From IMG/VR virus record IMGVR_UViG_3300001848_000284, positions 1 through 25,727 of that record: a stretch of 25,727 nucleotides of DNA, one strand, 5' to 3'. This document shows positions 20,561 to 25,727 of this stretch, in pieces (positions within the stretch are counted from its first letter, which is position 1; every line of letters begins with the position of its first letter). This DNA is from a virus. Made by a program: the position numbers and the translations under genes. The notes below the pieces were generated by a model, which saw only the letters and a program-made list of their open reading frames with translations, had not been told where the DNA came from and ran no database searches.

Positions 20561-21145
20561 GTGGACTTGGTTTCGCCGACAATTACGCAACGTGGGAATA
20601 ACTACGATGTGTCTCACGGATCGGATGCAAGCTTGATTGTTGAGTTCGTCATGGAGCCCGTTTTCATGGAGGCGAAAAGCACCGGAGCGGGCCGCAAGAT
20701 TTATGAAGATCGTCCGTACATTCACATCCGCTTTCCCGGCGACAAGACCCGCGAAATTTTTCGCCCCATTCAGGAAGATGACAAAGACCGATTTCATCGC
20801 CAATGGGCCGCATTCGAGCGTCAGAACGTCCAATCCCATACCGGCACACCGATTGAGCAATATCCCCCACTTTCCAAGGCCCAGGTTTTGGAACTCAAAG
20901 CGATCAACGTTCACACCGTGGAGCAGTTGGCCAATATCCCGGATTCGGCAGGTCACACGGTTGGTATGGGTTTCCGCGAGTTACGTTCAACGGCCCAAAA
21001 ATGGCTTGAGAACGCGAACGGCGGCGCGGCAGTCACGTCGATGCAGGCTGAGATTGAACGCCTCAAGGCGGACCTTGAAGCGCAAAAGGCGCTTTTTATC
21101 GAACACTCTCAGAAGCGCTCCAAGCGCAAAGAAGAAGGAGAATAA
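20561..21145 (+). CDS. Hypothetical structural-region protein, 194 aa, with HhH and coiled coil
   Basis: A GTG with AGGAGAGG 7 bases upstream opens 194 codons. The N-terminal 110 residues are beta/alpha mixed (SLIVEFVMEPVFMEA, then YIHIRFPGDKTREIFRPIQE and FHRQWAAFERQN). The middle (LSKAQVLELKAINVHTVEQL, then ANIPDSAGH) resembles a helix-hairpin-helix, and the end (MQAEIERLKADLEAQKALFI) is a coiled coil with a basic tail. Proteins of this plan occur in podovirus head regions. A role in binding DNA inside the head or assisting assembly is possible; nothing proves it. Confidence 0.66.
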   Translation: MDLVSPTITQRGNNYDVSHGSDASLIVEFVMEPVFMEAKSTGAGRKIYEDRPYIHIRFPGDKTREIFRPIQEDDKDRFHRQWAAFERQNVQSHTGTPIEQYPPLSKAQVLELKAINVHTVEQLANIPDSAGHTVGMGFRELRSTAQKWLENANGGAAVTSMQAEIERLKADLEAQKALFIEHSQKRSKRKEEGE

Positions 21146-21148
21146 GCC

Positions 21149-21520
21149 ATGATTAAAGCGAAAATGATGGGCGTGGGAACGCCGCCGATGATGGCGCAGG
21201 TAACTGTCGGAACTGTCACGAACACCCTTACCGCTAGCGGCTCCACGCAGGGTACGGCGCTGGCTATTAGCGACGATGTCAACATTTTCACGACCGTTGC
21301 GGCTTCAACCGGCACAATCCTGCCGGGCTCCACGCTTGTTTCGGCTGGCGATAATATATTGGTTGTAAACTATGGCGCGAACGCGCTGACGGTCTATCCG
21401 CCCACAGGTGGCAAGATCAACAATGGCTCGGCCAATGCGGGCGTTTCCGTCGCGGCCAATAAGAACGCCGAATTTGTCTGTATCAATGGCACCGACTACA
21501 TCGGCCTGCTGAGCGCGTAA
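21149..21520 (+). CDS. Small beta-rich virion protein, 123 aa
   Basis: The protein begins MIKAKMMGVGTPPMMAQVTV and is otherwise a Thr/Ala/Gly/Asn-rich beta domain (GDNILVVNYGANALTVYPPT, then GGKINNGSANAGVSVAANKN and NGTDYIGLLSA). The last pattern is typical of small head-surface or fibre-base domains in many phages. AAGGAG lies about 10 bases before the ATG. It overlaps the next gene as TAATG. It probably decorates the head; this is inferred from position. Confidence 0.68.
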   Translation: MIKAKMMGVGTPPMMAQVTVGTVTNTLTASGSTQGTALAISDDVNIFTTVAASTGTILPGSTLVSAGDNILVVNYGANALTVYPPTGGKINNGSANAGVSVAANKNAEFVCINGTDYIGLLSA

Positions 21521-22449
21521 TGGCTAAATCCCTCCTGACCTTGCTCGGTAATGTTGCGGACGAACTTGGCATTCCGACGCCAACGTTTATCTTCGGCAAT
21601 ACTGACAATCAGGTAAAGCAATTGCTTGCCCTCTCTAACCGGGAGGGCAAGGAATTTGCTGCGATGGGCACGCCGTGGGGCGGGTGGCCTCAGATGCGAG
21701 GCGAGCAGATTATTTCGCTTGTCTCGGTCGGGAGCTACACGGGCAACACCACGTCCGGCTCTACGACCATTAGCGGCCTCTCCAGCGTATCGGGGGTTCA
21801 GGTCGGATACGGTGTGACTATGAACGGCGTTCCCAACGCTTCGGTGGTGACATCGGTCGGCGTCAATAGCGTGGTTATCAATCAGCCCGCTACCGTCACG
21901 GCCACCGGAACCTCTGTTAGCTTCGGGAAGGTCGCTTATGACTTCCCCTCGGATTGGCAGTTTTTCCTCTCTCAGACCCAGTGGGATCGTAACTTCCGCT
22001 GGCAGCTTTTAGGCCCTCTCGATGCTCAGGAATGGCAGGTCTTAAAGTCGGGCATTTCTCCGACAGGCCCGCGCCGCCGCTTCCGTATTATGGGCGGTAA
22101 ATTCTATATTGATCCCGTCCCGAGCGCGCAGGAGAACGGTTACACGCTCGTCACCGAGTATATTACAAACACCTGGTGTACATCTTCGGGCGGCACGCTT
22201 CAGACCGAATGGGCGGCAGATACTGACACGTACCTTCTGGACGAGGATAGCTTTATTCTCGGTGTCAAATGGCGCTGGAAAGCCGCTAAGGGGCTCCCCT
22301 ACGCCGAAGAGCGCGCCGCCTACGAAGCGCAGGCCATGCGTGCCGGAAGCCGTGCCGGAGGCGCTAGGGCGCTCCCGTTGAATGCTTCGGCATCGGGGCT
22401 GCGTCTACTCAATAACCAGAATGTTCCGGATTCGGGCTTTGGAAGCTAG
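21520..22449 (+). CDS. Head-to-tail adaptor (P22 gp4-like position) with inserted beta domain
   Basis: The 309-residue protein begins MAKSLLTLLGNVADELGIPT, continues LLALSNREGKEFAAMG and later VAYDFPSDWQFFLSQTQWDR, with FRIMGGKFYIDPVPSAQENG and a helical end YAEERAAYEAQAMRAGSRAG. This helical-beta pattern with a WQ/YDFPSDW core fits podovirus proteins that bind beneath the portal and connect the tail. Residues about 71-136 (SGSTTISGLSSVSG, then NGVPNASVVTSVGV) form a Ser/Thr/Val/Gly-rich beta module, absent from minimal adaptors, inserted between two parts of the adaptor. Overlap TAATG with the preceding gene. Confidence 0.72.
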   Translation: MAKSLLTLLGNVADELGIPTPTFIFGNTDNQVKQLLALSNREGKEFAAMGTPWGGWPQMRGEQIISLVSVGSYTGNTTSGSTTISGLSSVSGVQVGYGVTMNGVPNASVVTSVGVNSVVINQPATVTATGTSVSFGKVAYDFPSDWQFFLSQTQWDRNFRWQLLGPLDAQEWQVLKSGISPTGPRRRFRIMGGKFYIDPVPSAQENGYTLVTEYITNTWCTSSGGTLQTEWAADTDTYLLDEDSFILGVKWRWKAAKGLPYAEERAAYEAQAMRAGSRAGGARALPLNASASGLRLLNNQNVPDSGFGS

Positions 22450-22453
22450 ATCG

Positions 22454-22537
22454 ATGACTTACGCTGAAAGCGCAAAGGCTCGGTTGCTGACCAAGATTGA
22501 AAAGATGCCAAGCGGTTGCTGGCGCGCTCATGGCTAA
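22454..22537 (+). pseudogene. Remnant of an HNH homing endonuclease (27 codons)
   Basis: An ATG 5 bases past the adaptor stop opens 27 codons: MTYAESAKARLLTKIEKMPS then GCWRAHG and a TAA. LLTKIEKMPSGCW followed by G is how many phage HNH endonucleases of the type seen at 1731-2204 begin (there GDCWIWIG). The body of the enzyme is missing. It overlaps the start of the tail hub gene by 8 bases. A GGAAG lies upstream. It may persist as a coupling leader for the next gene, which lacks a ribosome site of its own. Confidence 0.55.
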
Positions 22538-24110
22538 GGTCTCCGCTTTCGCTCGCCAACGCAGTGGCACGCCGCTGGACAAGCAGCGGGGAGGCTTGGG
22601 CAGGGTAACGTCCATTCCGGCTCCGGTCGGCGGCCTGAATGCGCGCGACTCCATTGCGAACATGCCGCCCACAGACGCCATTCTCATGGAGAACTGGTTT
22701 CCGTATCCGTCCTATATCCAGGTGCGGAACGGGATGACCGCTTACGTGACAGGCTTCAGCTCTTGGGTTGAAAGCCTGATGATCTACAGCGGGGCATCTT
22801 CTCGCAAGATGTTCGCGGCCTCCGGGACTGCTTTCTATAACGCTACGACCGCAGGCGCGGTTGGTGCTGCGGTGCAAAGCGGACTTACAAACGCTCGATG
22901 GGAAAGCGTCAATTTTGGCACGTCTGCCGGGCAGTATATGTACGCTTGCAATGCTGTAGATAAGCCGCGGCTTTATGACGGGACGAACTGGGTTGCGGTG
23001 GATGGCGTTTCGGTGCCTGCGATTACAGGCGTTACGACCACAACGCTCCGCAGCCCGGCAGTATGGAAAAGCCGCATTTGGTTCGTTCAAGACGGGACCA
23101 TGAAGGCTTGGTATCTGCCTACGTCCAGCATCGGCGGTGCGGCGCAATCTATCGACTTCGGCGCCGAGTTTAAGTTGGGCGGCTATCTGCAATCCATTAT
23201 CACGATGAGCATCGATAATGCTTCCTCGCTTGATGACTATATCGGGTTTTTGTCTAGCGAGGGCGAGTTGCTTGTCTATCGCGGGACTGACCCGGCTGTT
23301 GCGGGTGTGTTCGGGATTGTTGGCCGGTATCGGCTCGGACGACCCATCGGACGACGCTGTTTCTTCCGCTACGGGGCCGACACTATCATCATTTGCGCGG
23401 ACGGGTTTACGCCGTTCTCTTCGCTGTTAATGAGCAACCGCGACAACCTTTCTAAGCAGCTTTCCTACAAAATCCTAAACCTCGTTAATTCAGACGTTCA
23501 GAGCTATTCGGCAAATTTCGGTTGGCAAGGCATCCTCTACCCAATCGGGAACAAAATCATTATCAACGTCCCGCAGGTGGAGAATAATACCCAATATCAG
23601 TATGTGATGAACACCATCACAGGCGCTTGGTGCAAGTTTACTGGCTGGAATGCCTGCTGTTTCTCAGAGATGGGAGACAATCTATTCTTCGGTGGATCGA
23701 CGGCTGTTTACCAGTGCGATACCGGCGATGACGACAATGGCTCATACATCAACAGCAACGTGGCCCCGGCCTATTCGTATTTCGGCACGCGCGGCACGAA
23801 GCTGTGGACGATGATCCGCCCGGTTTTCCAAACCAGTAGAACGCTTGCTGCGCGGATCTCGGCCAATACAGACTTTGCCACCCCTGCGTTGGGTTTAAGC
23901 GACATTACCTCAACGGGTGAAGGCTCGACGTGGGACTTGGCCCCATGGGACACAAGCCCGTGGGCGGTGTCGGATCAGGTGCAACGCCTTTGGCAGTCTT
24001 TTCCATGCACTGGCTTTGCGGTCACGCCGACAATCTCGATGAGCACTAAGTCCATCACGGCGAAGCTGCATTCGATTGACTACGTTTACGAGCCGGGCGG
24101 GATACTCTGA
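22530..24110 (+). CDS. Tail hub / packaged-DNA stabilisation protein (P22 gp10-like), 526 aa
   Basis: The protein has a repeating beta pattern expected of a propeller-like tail hub: GGLNARDSIANMPPTDAILM, WFPYPSYIQVRNGMTAYVTG, then KPRLYDGTNWVAVDGVSVPA, SSLDDYIGFLSSEGELLVYR and SYINSNVAPAYSYFGTRGTK. P22 gp10 and related podovirus proteins have this size and lie after the adaptor gene. It would close the portal vertex and anchor tail spikes. The frame is open to 22497, but the ATG at 22530 fits the protein start MAKVSAFARQ. No ribosome site is seen, so it is probably coupled to the small HNH remnant. Confidence 0.74.
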   Translation: MAKVSAFARQRSGTPLDKQRGGLGRVTSIPAPVGGLNARDSIANMPPTDAILMENWFPYPSYIQVRNGMTAYVTGFSSWVESLMIYSGASSRKMFAASGTAFYNATTAGAVGAAVQSGLTNARWESVNFGTSAGQYMYACNAVDKPRLYDGTNWVAVDGVSVPAITGVTTTTLRSPAVWKSRIWFVQDGTMKAWYLPTSSIGGAAQSIDFGAEFKLGGYLQSIITMSIDNASSLDDYIGFLSSEGELLVYRGTDPAVAGVFGIVGRYRLGRPIGRRCFFRYGADTIIICADGFTPFSSLLMSNRDNLSKQLSYKILNLVNSDVQSYSANFGWQGILYPIGNKIIINVPQVENNTQYQYVMNTITGAWCKFTGWNACCFSEMGDNLFFGGSTAVYQCDTGDDDNGSYINSNVAPAYSYFGTRGTKLWTMIRPVFQTSRTLAARISANTDFATPALGLSDITSTGEGSTWDLAPWDTSPWAVSDQVQRLWQSFPCTGFAVTPTISMSTKSITAKLHSIDYVYEPGGIL

Positions 24111-24112
24111 AA

Positions 24113-24526
24113 GTGAGGCGTCTCGTCTTTGACCGTCAACCAGAATTGGCGGCATGGATCGCAATTCGCATCGGAAGCCCGCTTGATGATTGCAAGTGCA
24201 TCGGCGTTGAGCGTGACGGGCGATTGATTGCAGGCGTTGGCTATTCCAATTGGACGCCTAGCGTCGACATCCGTATGCACGTTGCCGCCGAACATGGCGA
24301 GCCATGGCTTTCGCGAAAAGCGCTGCAAGCGTTTTTCTATTACCCATTCATTGAGTTGGGGGTTAGGCGTGTTTCAAGCCTGATACTCCCGAGCAATTCT
24401 CGCTCCATTCGGCTGTCTGAGCACTTGGGCTTTAAATCCGAAGGCCGCATTCGAGAAGCGTGGCACACCGGCGACGATCTTCTACTTTATGGACTCCTCA
24501 AGCGGGAATGTAGGTATCTGCCATGA
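24113..24526 (+). CDS. GNAT-family N-acetyltransferase (137 aa)
   Basis: The protein fits the GNAT fold. A first strand region (VERDGRLIAGVGYSNWTPSV) leads to the acetyl-CoA site around LSRKALQAFFYYPFIELG, then VRRVSSLILPSNSRSIRLSE, and GFKSEGRIREAWHTGDDLLL, the usual RimJ/RimL-type end. It would transfer acetyl from acetyl-CoA to an amine, often a protein N-terminus. It begins with GTG two bases after the tail hub stop and overlaps the next ATG. GNAT genes in podovirus tail regions are known but their targets are not; a virion protein or a host protein are both plausible. Confidence 0.85.
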   Translation: MRRLVFDRQPELAAWIAIRIGSPLDDCKCIGVERDGRLIAGVGYSNWTPSVDIRMHVAAEHGEPWLSRKALQAFFYYPFIELGVRRVSSLILPSNSRSIRLSEHLGFKSEGRIREAWHTGDDLLLYGLLKRECRYLP

Positions 24527-25680
24527 AATCAACTCCAAAGGCTCCCACGCCTCCCGATCCCGTAAAGACGGCGGAGGCGCAAACCGCGTCCAATCTTTCA
24601 ACGGCGATCGCAAATGCGGAATTGAACCGCGTTCCCGTAAGCACTCCATGGGGCAATCTCGATTACACCGTGACGGGCACGAACCCTGACGGCACGCCGC
24701 AATACTCGCAATCAATTACCCTCTCCCCGACCGAACAGCAGAAATTTGATCTTGCCCAGCAAGGTGATATTGCCTTAGCCAATACTGGACAAGGCATGTT
24801 GGGACAGGTCAATGACGCCTATTCTCAGCCCTTCAGCCTTGGCGGGGCTCCATCGCTACAAAGCGGCGTTCCGCAGTCCAATTATTCCGGGCTGCCATCA
24901 ATGCCAACAAGCGTTCCGACCTCGGATTATTCGGGCGCTCCTGGAATCCGCTCCAGCGTCTACCAAGATGGGCAGACGACCGCGAATGCGATCAAGCAAG
25001 CACAGGACGCGGCCTACAGCACGCAAACTCAATATTTGGACCCGCAATTCCAGCGTGACGAAGCGGCCTTGCGCAATCGCCTTGCCAATCAGGGCATCAC
25101 TGACGAGGGTTCGGAAGCCTACCGGAATGCAATGGACCAGTTTAACGCGGGCAAGAACCAAGCCTATCAGGGCGCTCGGAACGCGGCGATGACGGCGGGC
25201 CTTGCTGAGCAAAATACGCTATTCGGCCAAGCGGCACAGGATGCGGCGCTCGGTAACCAAGCCCACTCCATGGGGGTATCGGACGCGAACAACATCTTTA
25301 ACCAGAACATTACCAATGCGGGCTTGGCTACGAATGCGCGTCAACAGGGGGTCGGCGAGGCCAATACGCAATTCAGCCAAGGCCTGCAGAACGCTGAACT
25401 GTCCAACAACGCGCGCAATCAGTATATTTCGCAGCTCATTGCGCAGCGCAATCAGCCCTTGAACGAATACAATGCGCTTATGACGGGCTCTCAGGTGAGC
25501 CAGCCAGTTTTCCCGAATACGCCGACCGCTAATATGGCCGGAACAAATGTGGCTGACATTACACAGAATGGCTACAACAACCAGATGAACGCCTACAACG
25601 CGAAGCTGGCATCCCAGAACGCCATGATGCAGAGCTTGTTCGGGCTAGGTGGTCAGCTCGGCGCAGCTGCAATCTTGTGA
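24523..25680 (+). CDS. Repeat-rich virion protein, probable internal/ejection protein, 385 aa
   Basis: Residues 1-170 are Pro/Ser/Gln-rich (KSTPKAPTPPDPVKTAEAQT, then SLGGAPSLQSGVPQSNYSGL). Residues 170-310 are helical and repetitive: phenylalanines at 234, 259 and 284 lie at exact 25-residue steps in units such as LAEQNTLFGQAAQDAALGNQ, DANNIFNQNITNAGLATNAR and EANTQFSQGLQNAELSNNAR, with an older copy near 207. The last part (MNAYNAKLASQNAMMQSLFG, then LGGQLGAAAIL) is a mildly hydrophobic helix. This mixture fits proteins ejected with DNA to cross the cell envelope. ATGA overlap with the GNAT gene. Family uncertain. Confidence 0.66.
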   Translation: MKSTPKAPTPPDPVKTAEAQTASNLSTAIANAELNRVPVSTPWGNLDYTVTGTNPDGTPQYSQSITLSPTEQQKFDLAQQGDIALANTGQGMLGQVNDAYSQPFSLGGAPSLQSGVPQSNYSGLPSMPTSVPTSDYSGAPGIRSSVYQDGQTTANAIKQAQDAAYSTQTQYLDPQFQRDEAALRNRLANQGITDEGSEAYRNAMDQFNAGKNQAYQGARNAAMTAGLAEQNTLFGQAAQDAALGNQAHSMGVSDANNIFNQNITNAGLATNARQQGVGEANTQFSQGLQNAELSNNARNQYISQLIAQRNQPLNEYNALMTGSQVSQPVFPNTPTANMAGTNVADITQNGYNNQMNAYNAKLASQNAMMQSLFGLGGQLGAAAIL

Positions 25681-25727
25681 AAGACAACATCCGCCGCATC
25701 AGCACGACGCCGGGCGGGCTTGGCGTG
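25677..25727 (+). CDS. N-terminal part of the next virion gene, cut by the window edge
   Basis: A GTG overlapping the previous stop as GTGA opens a frame that runs off the right end after 17 codons (MKDNIRRISTTPGGLGV). Overlap spacing is typical of this operon, so a real downstream tail or ejection gene is likely. The product cannot be named. Confidence 0.5.
   Translation, partial: MKDNIRRISTTPGGLGV

Noticed and set aside
1-25727. CRISPR arrays, tRNA genes, insertion sequences, integrase or attachment sites
   Set aside because: No regularly spaced repeats with unique spacers, no cloverleaf-like segment, no transposase or integrase motifs and no terminal repeats were seen.

Overview
This window is phage DNA from end to end, carrying the early region and most of the virion-structure region of a temperate, short-tailed (podovirus-like) phage or prophage. 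The evidence is a lambda-style switch (two small helix-turn-helix regulators, a CII-like regulator and shared operators), a phage replication and recombination set, and then a P22-like order: small terminase-like protein, large terminase, portal, scaffold, coat, head-tail adaptor and tail hub. No integrase, lysis cassette, tail spike, tRNA or rRNA gene is seen. The bases are GC-rich. A Rad52-type annealing protein, DUF1064/DUF6378-like genes and the style of the small proteins suggest an alphaproteobacterial host, perhaps Rhizobiales, but that is inference.

Left arm (about 1-3924, leftward). This is a tight operon with ATGA/TAATG overlaps. From the promoter end it holds a 54-aa protein, hypothetical proteins, a small membrane protein, a PD-(D/E)XK exonuclease, an HNH homing-type endonuclease, a Rad52-family annealing protein, a second HNH protein and a small hypothetical protein. 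The nuclease and the annealing protein should work as a Red-like recombination pair.

Switch (3925-5623). A CI-like repressor gene (leftward) lies between two operator pairs built on TTTCGC-N5-GCGAAA, at 3954-4004 and 4443-4476. The rightward Cro-like gene starts inside the last operator. After a poorly resolved stretch (4663-4956) come a hidden 51-aa ORF, a CII-like regulator and a small protein.

Replication arm (5647-9297, rightward). It holds a DUF1064 nuclease-like protein, a DUF6378-like protein, a beta-class DNA methyltransferase, a small winged-helix protein, an isolated DnaA domain IV, a zinc ribbon, a replication initiator-like protein and a likely helicase loader. Six CGCGACA iterons, an AT-rich stretch and a hairpin inside the initiator gene form a convincing candidate origin.

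Second leftward cluster (9340-10136). Three small genes run from a sigma70-like promoter with a perfect TTGACA. One of them appears frameshifted.

Late arm (10228 to the end, rightward). A NusG-like protein precedes a truncated GIY-YIG protein, the packaging genes (the large terminase appears to use a CTG start), portal, scaffold, coat, a decoration-like protein, and an unusual 672-aa fusion of glycosyltransferase, MptE-like (DUF115) and FkbM methyltransferase domains set among the virion genes. Tail adaptor, tail hub, a GNAT acetyltransferase and a repeat-rich, ejection-type protein follow. The fusion enzyme, the candidate origin, the operator layout and several broken or hidden small genes are the most interesting points.
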